Notes: a model not told the origin generated them from the sequence alone. Shown: positions 25,055 to 33,669, numbered from the stretch's first letter. The stretch: 64,000 nucleotides of DNA from Thermohalobaculum sp951813525 (GCA_951813525.2 CATOTJ020000003.1:248001-312000), one strand, 5' to 3'. Numbers and translations: made by a program.

Positions 25055-25861
25055 ATGGCGTTTCAGATTCGTCACAAAGAAATACTCGAGATTGCCCGCA
25101 CAACCGGGCGTGTTCTGGTCGATGAGCTCGCGCTGCAATTCGACGTGACGCATCAGACGATCCGCCGTGACCTGACGGACCTTTGCGACCAGGGCTTGTT
25201 AAAGCGGGTCCATGGCGGCGCGATATTGGAATCAGGGGTTGCGAACCTTGGCTATGAAGCACGCCGTGGGATCGCGGCAGACGAAAAAGACCAGATTGGC
25301 CGCCTCTGCGCGCAGGCAATCCCGGATAACGCGTCGCTCTTCATCAATATCGGCACAACGACCGAGGCCGTGGCGCGCGCGCTGGTCAACCACCGCAATA
25401 TTCTGGTCATCACGAACAACATCAATGTCGCCAACACGCTTTCGGTCAACGGACACTGTGAAATCATCGTGGCCGGCGGAATGCTGCGCCGGGCGGATGG
25501 CGGCCTGATCGGCGAGGCGACTGCCGATTTCATCCGCCAATTCAAAGTCGACATCGCCGTTATCGGGGCGTCGGCGATCGATGAAGACGGTACGTTACTG
25601 GATTTCGATTACCGCGAGGTCAGCGTCGCCCGCGCAATTGTCGACAATTCGCGCAGCACCTTTGTCGTCGCCGACAGCACCAAGTTCAATCGCTCCGCCC
25701 CGGTCCGGATCGCAGGGCTGGATGAAATCGACGCGATATTCACCGACAGCATCGATTCCCGGCGGCTCCGCGACGCCTGCGCGCACAACGATGTCGACAT
25801 GTACACGCTCGGCGGCGAAAGCCCAAAACACCCGCGAGCCACGAACACGGCTGCCGATTAG
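25055..25861 (+). CDS. glpR: DeoR-family repressor GlpR
   Basis: About 268 residues. The N-terminal winged helix-turn-helix reads RHKEILEIARTTGRVLVDEL and FDVTHQTIRRDLTDLCDQGL, then LKRVHGGAI, which is the DeoR signature. The C-terminal sugar-phosphate isomerase-like sensor has the phosphate-binding block NASLFINIGTTTEAVARAL, and SRSTFVVADSTKFNRSAPV. GlpR proteins repress glycerol genes and release DNA when they bind glycerol-3-phosphate. It is transcribed divergently from glpD across a gap with candidate operator repeats. The ATG at 25055 has AGGA at suitable spacing; an ATG at 25049 is the alternative. Confidence 0.9.
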   Translation: MAFQIRHKEILEIARTTGRVLVDELALQFDVTHQTIRRDLTDLCDQGLLKRVHGGAILESGVANLGYEARRGIAADEKDQIGRLCAQAIPDNASLFINIGTTTEAVARALVNHRNILVITNNINVANTLSVNGHCEIIVAGGMLRRADGGLIGEATADFIRQFKVDIAVIGASAIDEDGTLLDFDYREVSVARAIVDNSRSTFVVADSTKFNRSAPVRIAGLDEIDAIFTDSIDSRRLRDACAHNDVDMYTLGGESPKHPRATNTAAD

Positions 25862-25912
25862 ATCGGACAGCCGGGGCCTTTCCCCGACCACTACCTTCAA
25901 CAGCGGTCGCAC

Positions 25913-26155
25913 TCAGGGCGCGGCGGTGACTTGAATTTCGACATCGAAACGCGGGGCCGCCTGCTTCAATTCAACACAAGCCCGCAGGCGCATTCCCGGG
26001 CGCCACGCAAGTATCCCGAACCGCGTTCATCTTGGCGAACTTGCTGATTTTCGTCGGCCAGATCGTCGCTGAAATCGCGCTCTCCGTGCTGGTCCCTGCA
26101 GCCGCCAACAACGCTTCGATGCGATGCAGGATGTCTTTGGTCTGATCGGCGACTC
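25913..26155 (-). pseudogene. RidA-family gene remnant
   Basis: Read leftwards: DQTKDILHRIEALLAAAGTS, ATIWPTKISKFAKMNAVRD and VAPGNAPA. After a one-base shift ACVELKQAAPRFDVEIQVTA follows, ending in TGA at 25913-25915. These are the middle and end of a RidA (YjgF) protein of the type with ATIWL-x-D-I-x-x-FAEMN and VEIQVTAA. The N-terminal third is missing and is replaced directly by a piece of glmS. It is a second, different RidA from the one in the glp operon. Confidence 0.72.
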
Positions 26156-26400
26156 ATCAGACATCGATGTGCGATCACCTGGGCCAGCACTGCAGTGTCA
26201 GTTTCGGCCGCGAGTTTTCGCCCGCCGTGGTCAGTTCGCTGCGCAGTTCACGGAAATTTTCGATGATGCCCTTGTGCACGACATGAACGGGTCCGGTGGT
26301 GTGCGGATGAAAGTTCTCAACCGTCGGTCCACCATGACTCGTCCATCGTGTGTGCCCGATCCCTGCTGACCCAGGACCCAGACGATACCGCACAGTCAGC
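26156..26400 (-). pseudogene. glmS N-terminal (glutamine amidotransferase) fragment
   Basis: The minus-strand reading AGIGHTRWTSHGGPTVENFH, PHTTGPVHVVHKGIIENFRE and LRSELTTAG is the central part of the class II glutaminase domain of glucosamine-6-phosphate synthase. After a frame change AAETDTAVLAQVIAH follows, matching the TETDTEVVAQLV region. The catalytic N-terminal Cys and the sugar isomerase domains are absent. It joins a RidA remnant without a break. A functional glmS must lie elsewhere. Confidence 0.75.
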
Positions 26401-26549
26401 CGGTTTCTTCCTGCCCTTGACGCTTTCGCGCTGCAAAACGTCAGCTTCTCACTGACGGCGGGACTGGGCCGTTTTTCCGGCAGGTCAGCTGCGTTGCTCT
26501 CAGACGCCGTTCAGGTCATTCTCAGTATCTTCGCACGCTTCCTGGCCGA

Positions 26550-27302
26550 ATGAGACTTTGTCACCCAATGCCATTTGCAGATTATGTCTTCCGTCATGCG
26601 CCTTCGCTAAAGGGCCTTGTTACGCCTCCAGACGCATCCGAGATGCGGTTCGATCATCAACGCTTCGCCGAGCTTGATGCTCAGGCCGATGAAGAAAACT
26701 GGCCACCGGGTTGGCGTATGGAGCATGATGCTCGCGAAGCGAACCGCCGCAAAGTCCTCTCAGATCGAATGTCGGAAGATCTGTGGGTGTTCGCCTATGG
26801 CTCGCTTATCTGGGATCCCGGAGTGTACGTCGAAGAGTATCGCTTCGGCCGCCTGCATGGCTGGCGCCGGACGTTTTGCATGCGGATCGAAGGCGGGCGC
26901 GGGAGCCGCGATCAGCCCGGTCTGATGGTGGCACTCGAATCCGGAGGGCAGTGTGAAGGGATCGTCTTTCGACTGCCCGCTGCGCTCGTGGATCAGGAAA
27001 CGGAATACATGTGGCGGCGCGAAATGTTTGCGGGGGCGTACCGCCCAATCTTTCAGGAAGTCGCGACCCCTCAAGGGCCCGTTGATGCTTTGGTGTTTGT
27101 AATGGAACAGGACAACTATCGATATGCACCAAACATTCCCAACAACGATGCCGCCAAGATCATCGCCACAGCCCATGGCCGCCTCGGGACAAACTTCGAG
27201 TATCTGGACTCATTGGTGCGCAATTTCAATGACCTGGGCATCGAAGACGTTGAGATGTGCCGGCTGCATGCACTCGCAACAAAGGTGCTGAACAAGGAAT
27301 AG
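26550..27302 (+). CDS. ChaC-like gamma-glutamylcyclotransferase
   Basis: About 250 residues. The ChaC/GGCT substrate-binding motif is LWVFAYGSLIWDPGVYVEEY, followed by LHGWRRTFCMRIEGGRG and LESGGQCEGIVFRLPAALVD. The end of the domain (NIPNNDAAKIIATAHGRLGT) also matches ChaC, which cleaves glutathione to 5-oxoproline and Cys-Gly in the cytoplasm. About 75 extra N-terminal residues precede the domain. The first ATG (26550) has no strong ribosome site; ATG 26568 (MPFADYVFRH) is an alternative. It stands alone between relic zones, but its frame is clean. Confidence 0.85.
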   Translation: MRLCHPMPFADYVFRHAPSLKGLVTPPDASEMRFDHQRFAELDAQADEENWPPGWRMEHDAREANRRKVLSDRMSEDLWVFAYGSLIWDPGVYVEEYRFGRLHGWRRTFCMRIEGGRGSRDQPGLMVALESGGQCEGIVFRLPAALVDQETEYMWRREMFAGAYRPIFQEVATPQGPVDALVFVMEQDNYRYAPNIPNNDAAKIIATAHGRLGTNFEYLDSLVRNFNDLGIEDVEMCRLHALATKVLNKE

Positions 27303-27373
27303 CGACCGGTGCTTCAGCATCTAGATTTGAAGTGATTGCAAACTTCTCGGCGCAATCATGTCCGTCGCCAATG

Positions 27374-27445
27374 CTACATAGTCCGCCCACCCACCTGCCG
27401 CAACTTCGAGACAATCTCTTCGGGCTTGGGTCGCTTGTTCGCCAT
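27374..27445 (-). pseudogene. IS3-family orfA N-terminal scrap
   Basis: A 23-codon frame MANKRPKPEEIVSKLRQVGG ending RTM and TAG starts at 27445 behind GAGGACCAGAA. The RPKPEEIVxKLRQV start is typical of the orfA helix-turn-helix of IS3 elements of the IS407 type. Everything after the first 18 or so residues is lost. The outer bases to about 27490 probably include the element's terminal repeat. Confidence 0.55.
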
Positions 27446-27524
27446 TTCTGGTCCTCCATTTTCCTAAACATAGGTTCGGACCAGCTCAAAGGGGGAGGCT
27501 CACCAAAGCGCGCATGGTCTGGGC

Positions 27525-27893
27525 GCGCTCAAGGATGGGCTTTCAAATAAAGAGCGGACCAGCGCACGGATTATCGACTGCATCACTGATGCTGCCAACG
27601 ATACCGCCATCAAAGCCTAAGAACGCAAGCTGGACCTTCTGGAGCGCGAACGCATTGTAGCCGAAGAGAAACTGGAGAAATGCAGCAAACCGCTGCGCAG
27701 CTTCGAAGATGTTTTCGAATTTTCGATGCAGTTTCTTTCAAGCCCTTGGAATTTCTGGGAAAAATCCGACTCTAACCTTCGCCGCATGGTGCTGAGAATG
27801 GCGTTTTTGGAGCACTTGCCATACACCCGAAAACAGGGTTATCGAACACCAAAAACCACCTTACCCTTCAGGGTGTTAGGTGGCTTTAGCAGC
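27525..27893 (+). pseudogene. Serine recombinase C-terminal remnant
   Basis: The frame reads ALKDGLSNKERTSARIIDC, has TAA at 27618-27620, then continues in frame with ERKLDLLERERIVAEEKLEK, FEDVFEFSMQFLSSPWNFWE, LRRMVLRMAFLEHLPYTRK and GYRTPKTTLPFRVLG. This is the coiled-coil and C-terminal tail of a large serine (resolvase/invertase family) site-specific recombinase, whose last residues are typically GFRTPKTSLPFK. The catalytic N-terminal domain is missing. The frame runs into the 3' side of the tRNA-Leu gene, 16 bases away. Confidence 0.75.
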
Positions 27894-27908
27894 CAAAAAA
27901 GGAAGATA

Positions 27909-27995
27909 TGGTGCCCGGAGAGAGACTCGAACTCTCAAGGTGTTGCCACCGGCGGATTTTGAGTCCGCTGCGTCTACCAATTCCGCCATCCGGGC
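27909..27995 (-). tRNA. tRNA-Leu (anticodon CAA)
   Basis: On the minus strand the acceptor GCCCGGA pairs with TCCGGGC and is followed by A and an encoded CCA (27909-27911). The anticodon stem GCGGA/TCCGC closes the loop CTCAAAA, giving anticodon CAA. A variable arm (CGGTGGCAACACC region) marks the class II leucine tRNA, and the T-loop GTTCGAGTC is present. The serine recombinase remnant abuts its 3' end. Confidence 0.95.
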
Positions 27996-28059
27996 AGGCG
28001 GGCGCATCATAGGCAGACGGCGGCGGCGGTCAATGTCGATCTTGGCGCGTTCGCAATTT

Positions 28060-28950
28060 CTACAGCCTGCTCGTTTCGAAGGTGTTGCACTGGCCAGGGT
28101 CACCGGTGTCATAGCCGCGCCGGAACCAGCGCATCCGTTGCGCCGATGTGCCGTGCTGGAAGCTGTCGGGCACAACCGCGCGCCCGGCACTGCGCTGCAG
28201 TGTGTCGTCTCCGATCCGGCTGGCGGCATTCAGCGCCTCCTCGATATCGCCTGGCTCCAACGTGCCGAACCGAGCCTGCACCTGCCGCGCCCAGAGGCCC
28301 GAGTAACAATCGGCCTGCAATTCGATCATCACCGACAAGCGATTCGAATCGCGTTTGGACACGCGCTGGCGCTGCGCATTCACACGCGGCAGCGTGCCCA
28401 GCAGGTTCTGGACATGATGGGCCACTTCATGTGCGATCACATAAGCTACGGCGAAGTCGCCGCGCGCGCCCAGCCGCTCGGACAGAACCTGGAAAAAACT
28501 GGTGTCCAGATAAGCGCGCCGGTCCGCGTGGCAATAAAACGGCCCGGTCGCCGCGCCCGCCCGGCCGCAGGCCGAATTGACCTGGCCATCGAACAGGACC
28601 AATTTCGGCGCTTCATAAGTCAGACCGCTCTGGCGAAAGATATCGGTCCAGATCTCCTCGGTATCGGCCAGGACGACGGCAATGAATTGTTCTGATTCGT
28701 CATCGATCCGGTTCGGTGCGCCGGACGAGCTGGTCGGGTCGCCCGCGATCCCGCCCCCGCTATTGCCCCCGCCCAGAAACGGCGAGACATCAACGCCCAG
28801 AAAAACACCTAGCGCCACCACGATGATCGCGCCGACGCCGCCAATTTTCAGACCCGGTCCGCCGCCGCCCCGGCGACCGCCGCCACCACTGCCACGCCCT
28901 CCGCGCTGATCGATAATATTACCGCTGGTGCGGCGACCTCGCCATTTCAT
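28060..28950 (-). CDS. Neutral zinc metallopeptidase (YpfJ family)
   Basis: 296 residues. A glycine/arginine-rich N-terminus (RGGRGSGGGGRRGGGGPG) is followed by a single membrane helix (IGGVGAIIVVALGVFLGV) and a C-terminal zinc-peptidase domain. The motif AVAYVIAHEVAHHVQNLLG contains HExxH, and a third ligand is probable in MIELQADCYSGLWA. FYCHADRRAYLDTSFFQVL is the typical preceding block. It would be membrane-anchored and face the periplasm. The substrate is unknown for the family. Confidence 0.9.
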   Translation of the reverse strand: MKWRGRRTSGNIIDQRGGRGSGGGGRRGGGGPGLKIGGVGAIIVVALGVFLGVDVSPFLGGGNSGGGIAGDPTSSSGAPNRIDDESEQFIAVVLADTEEIWTDIFRQSGLTYEAPKLVLFDGQVNSACGRAGAATGPFYCHADRRAYLDTSFFQVLSERLGARGDFAVAYVIAHEVAHHVQNLLGTLPRVNAQRQRVSKRDSNRLSVMIELQADCYSGLWARQVQARFGTLEPGDIEEALNAASRIGDDTLQRSAGRAVVPDSFQHGTSAQRMRWFRRGYDTGDPGQCNTFETSRL

Positions 28951-29041
28951 GTCCGGCCTCCCTCAAGACGCGATGGTTAACAATCCATACCGGTCTTCGC
29001 TGCATATGGACAGCGCTGCAGACCGATGATAGGCGGCGCCG

Positions 29042-29623
29042 ATGCTAAGACGACTTTATGATTGGACCCTCCGCCTGGCCGAACACCGGCTGGCGTTCTG
29101 GCTGTTGGCACTCGTCAGTTTTGCCGAAAGTTCGGTCTTTCCGATCACGCCGCTGGTCATGGTCGTGCCGATGGTTCTGGCGCGCCCCGACCGGGCCTGG
29201 ATCATCGCTCTGGTCTGCACGGCGGCCTCGGTTGCGGGCGGTGTTTTCGGGTATTGGATCGGATACGCCCTGTTCGAACAGGTCGGCCAGCCGGTCCTGG
29301 AGTTCTATGGCAAAGCCGACAAATTTGACGAGTTCACCGCCTGGTTCCGCGAGGTTGGGACCGAGGCTGTTTTGATCGCGGCCATCACGCCGTTCCCCTA
29401 TAAAGTTATCACAATCGCTTCAGGGGCGACCGGTCTCAGTCTTTGGACCTTGATCGGCGCGTCTGTATTGGGCCGCGGCCTTCAGTTTTTTGGTGTCACA
29501 GCGGTGGTTTGGTATTTTGGCGACCGCGCCAAGGCATTGATCGAGCGGCACATGACCAAGGTTGCGATTGCGACAGCCGCGCTCTTGATCGGCGGCTTCG
29601 CACTTGTGAGAGTGGTCGGGTGA
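29042..29623 (+). CDS. DedA/YqaA-family membrane protein (VTT domain)
   Basis: 193 residues with about five hydrophobic segments, beginning LAFWLLALVSFAESSVFPIT, and the family's FGYWIGYALFEQVGQ and ITPFPYKVITIASGATGLSL segments. DedA-family proteins are inner-membrane proteins linked to lipid carrier or phospholipid translocation. YqaA-type members like this one lack a firm role. The gene overlaps dsbB by one base (TGATG), so the two are co-translated. Confidence 0.88.
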   Translation: MLRRLYDWTLRLAEHRLAFWLLALVSFAESSVFPITPLVMVVPMVLARPDRAWIIALVCTAASVAGGVFGYWIGYALFEQVGQPVLEFYGKADKFDEFTAWFREVGTEAVLIAAITPFPYKVITIASGATGLSLWTLIGASVLGRGLQFFGVTAVVWYFGDRAKALIERHMTKVAIATAALLIGGFALVRVVG

Positions 29624-30120
29624 TGAGTGTTTACGGACGCATACTGCTCGCTGGCTTCGGGTCGCTGATGCTGCTGCTGGGCGCGCTGGGCTTCCAGCAT
29701 ATCGGCGAGCTTGCGCCGTGCCCCATGTGCATCTGGCAGCGCTGGCCGCATGTCGGTGCCGTTCTGATCGCGCTGGCCGCGCTGACGCTGATGTGGCGCC
29801 TGCGCCGTCCGTTGGCGGCGCTCGGCGCCGTGGCAATGGCCGGCAATGCGGCGCTGGGACTGTTCCATGCGGGCGTCGAGCAAAAATGGTGGGAGGGGCC
29901 TTCATCCTGCTCGGGCGTCGACCCGTCCAGCGCATCGGCCGAGGATATGCTGAAAAGCCTCGAGGAAAGCTCTACCCTGGTGATGTGCGATCAGATCGTG
30001 TGGGATCTGTTCGGGATCTCGATGGCGGGATGGAACGCAATCATCTCGCTGGGGCTGGCCCTTTTGTGGATTTTTGCAGCCCTGCCCAAGACGCCGACCC
30101 GTTATGTGGCACCGACCTGA
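29623..30120 (+). CDS. dsbB: Disulfide bond formation protein B
   Basis: 165 residues, four membrane helices. DsbB reoxidises the periplasmic oxidant DsbA and passes electrons to quinone. The first redox pair is C33-P-M-C36 in ELAPCPMCIWQRW, right after helix 1. The second pair is C96 and C122 in the second periplasmic loop (PSSCSG and LVMCDQ). The arginine after the first pair (WQRW) is the usual quinone-site residue. ATG 29623 shares a base with the upstream stop. Its last 19 bases overlap the end of a convergent gene. Confidence 0.92.
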   Translation: MSVYGRILLAGFGSLMLLLGALGFQHIGELAPCPMCIWQRWPHVGAVLIALAALTLMWRLRRPLAALGAVAMAGNAALGLFHAGVEQKWWEGPSSCSGVDPSSASAEDMLKSLEESSTLVMCDQIVWDLFGISMAGWNAIISLGLALLWIFAALPKTPTRYVAPT

Positions 30121-30890
30121 CCAACCGCGCCCGCTGCTAAGGCCGTGCTGATCTGGGCGAGTTGGACCTGGCCGTAAGCTGCATTGGCGTGCAACAGATC
30201 GCCCTCGCGCTGATGGCGCTGGGCGACCGCCAGCATCAGCGACCCTTCGCTATAGGCAGGCGCCGTGCAAAGATCGCGGATCACCGTGTCGGGAGGTTGG
30301 TGCAGAACATCGGCCAGCCCGTCGAACGCGGCGGCGCAGGCCCGTTCATAGGCCGCGGCGACCCAGGCGCCGCGTTCATCTCGCGACACGCGCCGGAAAC
30401 CGGCGAACCGGCTTTCGGGAAACAGGACGGCCGCATGGGGTCGCGGTGTCGGCAACAAAAAGATCGGCGCCTCTGTGCCCTGCCGCAGCAATGATGCCAA
30501 TCGCCAACCGGTCGTCTCGCGCAGCGCATCGGCGAGCGCCGCTTCAAAGCAGGCGGCTGAGACCAAGGGGCGGTCTCCCGGCTCCTCCGGCCAAACGGCC
30601 ATGGCCAGTGATGCATGAACGGCGCGGAAGATGCTGATCTGACAACCAATAATCAGAAAGAAATCGTACTCGTCCAGTTGAAAGCTGCGGCGCATCCGCA
30701 GCTTTTTCAACGTCTCGCGCAGCGGTTCGGTGCGGGCAATGGCCCGGCCCCTGGCGATCTCCAGCCCGTCCAGCTTGTCAGCATGGGCGGCGACGAAATC
30801 CAGGGAAAAGGCGCTGCTTGCGCCCGCCTCCCAAGCCGCCCGCAGACAGGCGACGTGCGAATTGCCCAGAACGCATCCCCGTACTGTCAT
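30102..30890 (-). CDS. Unknown protein coupled to a GSCFA protein, SGNH-like start
   Basis: 262 residues. It begins MTVRGCVLGNSHVACLRAAW; the GNSH block near the N-terminus resembles the first block of SGNH-type hydrolases and of sugar O-acyl modification proteins. The middle has YDFFLIIGCQISIFRAVHAS and the end LCTAPAYSEGSLMLAVAQRH. I do not recognise a named family. The ATG at 30890 overlaps the stop of the upstream GSCFA gene by four bases, so the two products probably act together. The stop region overlaps dsbB by 19 bases tail-to-tail. Confidence 0.75.
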   Translation of the reverse strand: MTVRGCVLGNSHVACLRAAWEAGASSAFSLDFVAAHADKLDGLEIARGRAIARTEPLRETLKKLRMRRSFQLDEYDFFLIIGCQISIFRAVHASLAMAVWPEEPGDRPLVSAACFEAALADALRETTGWRLASLLRQGTEAPIFLLPTPRPHAAVLFPESRFAGFRRVSRDERGAWVAAAYERACAAAFDGLADVLHQPPDTVIRDLCTAPAYSEGSLMLAVAQRHQREGDLLHANAAYGQVQLAQISTALAAGAVGQVGAT

Positions 30891-31963
30891 GGCCGGAAAG
30901 CGTCCAACAGGCGCTCCTCGCAGACAAGATCGTCTTCCGGCTCGTCGCATAGCGGCGAAGCAGGGCGGTCCGGCGGTGCGCTCTCTTCTGACGCCGCGCC
31001 CGGTTCGTTGGCTGCAAGCTCAGGGTGCGCCCCAAAGAAAACCGACATCGCGGCCTCGACCCCTTCGTGCGTCACTTCGCGCAGGCCCGGGGCATAAAAT
31101 CTGGCAGCAGACGGGGCACCGGTGATCACCTCAAAGGACGGCACATAGTCGACATCGTCATGGGCAGCAGCCATCGCACCGGCAGCCGCGCGCAGGACCG
31201 ATTTCGAATAGGTCGTCGCAGGCAGAACATGGCCCCCTGTTGCCGTCGCGGCCAATGGGACCGGAGAGACGGTCAGCACCAGCTTGGCCCCTGGCCTCTG
31301 CGCCCTGATCAACTGCCGCGCCTGCTGCAGGTCCGAAAGGACCGCAGGATAGTCCGCATTCTCAAAGCCATGCTGATCGGCATCGAACCGGCCCGCAATG
31401 ACGCCCGGGCAAGTGGGGTAGGCACGCCCGGTCGCCTTGTGCACCCACATCTCGGTCAGCCCCAGGGTGAAGACGAAAACCTCAGCCTCGCTCAGCATCT
31501 GGCGCACGGCAGCCAGATGCTGGCGGCGGTGGGCAGCGACCTCTTCGGCGCTGTCCAACCCATCGGGCTCGACACCCGGGCGCAGCGCATCCCAAAATCG
31601 CCCGTCGCGCTGCCAGATCGCGTCGGCATGCACCGCTGTTGCGTCAGCATCGCGGATCAGTTGAACCAATTGGCGCGCGGTATAGACATTGCCATAGCGC
31701 GCCGAGAACAGGCCATAGCCGAACCGACGCGCGGTCCCCGCCGACATCATGGCCGGCGCCGGCTCGGCATCGATCAATTCGGCCCGCGACCGGCGCAATC
31801 CGGCGCCGACATGCTGGGCGAAGCAGCTTCCCGCCGTCGCGATCCGCATCCCGGCCGTAATCGGGAAGGCGGGTTGATAATAGTCGCTGCGCCCAAAGTC
31901 AGGCGCATCCGCACAGTGGCGCCAAAAGCTGCGGCCCGGCAGATCGCGATAGGGATGGGACAT
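30887..31963 (-). CDS. GSCFA-domain protein
   Basis: 358 residues. The family motif is seen as MRIATAGSCFAQHVGAGLRR near residue 40. Later blocks are FVFTLGLTEMWVHKATGRAY, KLVLTVSPVPLAATATGGHV and DVDYVPSFEVITG. GSCFA proteins have an SGNH-hydrolase-like fold and are suspected to act on cell-surface glycans; no reaction is firmly known. It is the first gene of a two-gene unit, with four bases of overlap to the next. Confidence 0.88.
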   Translation of the reverse strand: MSHPYRDLPGRSFWRHCADAPDFGRSDYYQPAFPITAGMRIATAGSCFAQHVGAGLRRSRAELIDAEPAPAMMSAGTARRFGYGLFSARYGNVYTARQLVQLIRDADATAVHADAIWQRDGRFWDALRPGVEPDGLDSAEEVAAHRRQHLAAVRQMLSEAEVFVFTLGLTEMWVHKATGRAYPTCPGVIAGRFDADQHGFENADYPAVLSDLQQARQLIRAQRPGAKLVLTVSPVPLAATATGGHVLPATTYSKSVLRAAAGAMAAAHDDVDYVPSFEVITGAPSAARFYAPGLREVTHEGVEAAMSVFFGAHPELAANEPGAASEESAPPDRPASPLCDEPEDDLVCEERLLDAFRP

Positions 31964-32158
31964 TGATCAGACTTCCCGGATGGCGCCGTCAGGGTGCAGG
32001 CTATCGCCGGTGCAGCGGACCGGCAAGAACACAGAATGGCAAGAATCCTGAACGGCGGGCCGCAAGATCGGCGCTGTTTGCCGCCACGACCCTGTCAGGC
32101 AAGGGTCACCAAATGGTCAACCGTAGCCGCAGGCCGGAGCCGCCGCCGATGCCGGGCG

Positions 32159-32804
32159 TTAAGCCTCCAACTCGGCATCCCAGTAGAGGAAGTCCATCCA
32201 ACTTTCATGCAAATGGTTCGGCGGGAATTTGCGTCCCCGGTTCTGCAATTCCGACGACGTCGGGCGCTGCGGCAGGCGGCTCAGCGTCATGCCGGCCTGG
32301 CGCACGGTCAGATTGCCCTTGCGCAGATTGCACTTGCCGCAGGCCGCGACCACATTTTCCCAGGTCGTGCGCCCGCCGCGCGAGCGCGGTATCACATGGT
32401 CGAACGTCATCTCGCCGCGCGCACCGCAGTACTGGCAACAGAACCCGTCGCGCAGAAACAGATTGAACCGCGTGAATGCCGGGTATCGCGCCGGTTTGAC
32501 ATAGTCGCGCAACACGACGACCGATGGCAGCTTCATCGAAATCGAGGGCGAGTGGGCGGATTCAACCGGTCGTCGCAACACCTTCGATCATATCCTGTTT
32601 GAGCAACTGGTCGAGTGCTTCCGTATCGTATTCGGCAACGATCGAAACCCGGTCCAGAAAGGCCGCCTTGATCGCGTCCTGCCATGGCCAAAGCGACAGC
32701 GGAAAATAGCTGAGCGGTCGATAGTCGGCGTTCAGAACCAGGGCCGGATGCTCGCGCAAAAAGCCCGGTTTTCTAACGAACGCTGTCTGAAATTCTCCGT
32801 CCAT
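32159..32804 (-). pseudogene. HNH endonuclease gene split by an IS30 fragment
   Basis: The first part (from ATG 32804) reads HPALVLNADYRPLSYFPLSL and WPWQDAIKAAFLDRVSIVAE YDT. It is then replaced by ALDQLLKQDMIEGVATTG and a stop, which are the last codons of an IS30 transposase. Beyond the insert the homology resumes in another frame as HSPSISMKLPSVVVLRDYVK, FNLFLRDGFCCQYCG, MTFDHVIPRSRGGRTTWENV and CGKCNLRKG. These are the CxxC...H...N...CxxC elements of the HNH nuclease common in alphaproteobacteria. All catalytic parts are present but cannot be read in one frame. Restart inside the second part (for example ATG 32536) could give a truncated HNH protein. Confidence 0.85.
32555..32623 (-). 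repeat. 69-bp IS30 end, identical to the intact copy at 39875-39943
   Basis: Base-by-base comparison shows the 69 bases from GGCGGATTCAACCGG through GAGTGCTTCCG are the same here and at 39875-39943, where they form one end of a complete IS30 element (terminal repeat plus the last transposase codons). Identity stops abruptly at 32624. It is a deletion scar of an IS30 insertion or a one-ended product. Confidence 0.92.
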
Positions 32805-32984
32805 GACTCTGCCCCGTTTACTGCCCTACCAAACGTGGACGAGCCGAGGCGGTGTCAGGTTCGACGATGCCCCGAACCGCGCTCACTATATCTGGCGGCG
32901 AAGTTCTTACAACCCCCTAGATACGGAGGCCTCGCCAGCCAACCAGCGCTGTAACAAAGGTTTGCAACGGTTTTGTGCCGGGCG

Positions 32985-33665
32985 TCAGGGCGCTGCGATC
33001 CCCAGCTTGTCCATCAGAAACCGCAGGGCCAACGACAGACCGTCCGGAGCGATGCCGTGGCCGATCCCGCGGCTGATATGACTTGCGACCTCGAATCCGG
33101 CACCGCGCAGCGCCGTCTCGGCGACAGACATCTCGGACACATTGATCATTTCATCCATATCGCCATGGATCAGTTGAACCGGCGGTTTGGTCTTTGCATC
33201 CGCCGCCAGACCCTCATCGACCAGGCGGCCCGAAAAGCCGACGATCCCGGCAAGCTGAACCTCGCGCCGGGGGGCGACGTAAAGGCTCATCATTGTGCCC
33301 TGACTGAACCCGATCAACGCGGTTTGCCCCGGGGTTACGCCCTCCTCATCCATCGACCGGTCCAAGTAGGCATTTAGCAGATCAACCGACCGGGCAAAGC
33401 CTTGTTTCATCTGATCTTCGGTCGAATTGTCCAGCCACGGGATCGGGAACCATTGGTATCCCATCGGGTTCATTGCACTGCGCTCGGGCGCATTTGGCGA
33501 CCGGAAGGCCGTGTCCGGCATATGGTCGGACAATGGATCGGCCAGCCCGAAAAGGTCATTGCCGTCAGCCCCGTACCCGTGCAGCAGAATGACCAGAGAG
33601 TTGGTCTCGCCCGATTTCGGGGCAGCGCGTGGACCCTCCAGGCTGGGATGTTCCGGCGATGACAT
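32985..33665 (-). CDS. Phospholipase/carboxylesterase (alpha/beta hydrolase, YpfH-like)
   Basis: 226 residues. The oxyanion-hole motif is NSLVILLHGYGADGNDLFGL, the nucleophile elbow is TALIGFSQGTMMSLYVA (Ser of GFSQG), the acid is likely in VQLIHGDMDEMINVSEM, and the catalytic histidine is in HISRGIGHGIAPDGLSLALR. This is a cytoplasmic serine esterase of the abhydrolase_2 family. The start ATG 33665 lies four bases after the stop of the DNA glycosylase gene, so the two form an operon. Confidence 0.9.
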   Translation of the reverse strand: MSSPEHPSLEGPRAAPKSGETNSLVILLHGYGADGNDLFGLADPLSDHMPDTAFRSPNAPERSAMNPMGYQWFPIPWLDNSTEDQMKQGFARSVDLLNAYLDRSMDEEGVTPGQTALIGFSQGTMMSLYVAPRREVQLAGIVGFSGRLVDEGLAADAKTKPPVQLIHGDMDEMINVSEMSVAETALRGAGFEVASHISRGIGHGIAPDGLSLALRFLMDKLGIAAP

Positions 33666-33669
33666 GCGG

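Noticed and set aside
25872..25886. CGGGG-N5-CCCCG hairpin after glpR as a terminator
   Set aside because: The stem is only five pairs and no T-tract follows.
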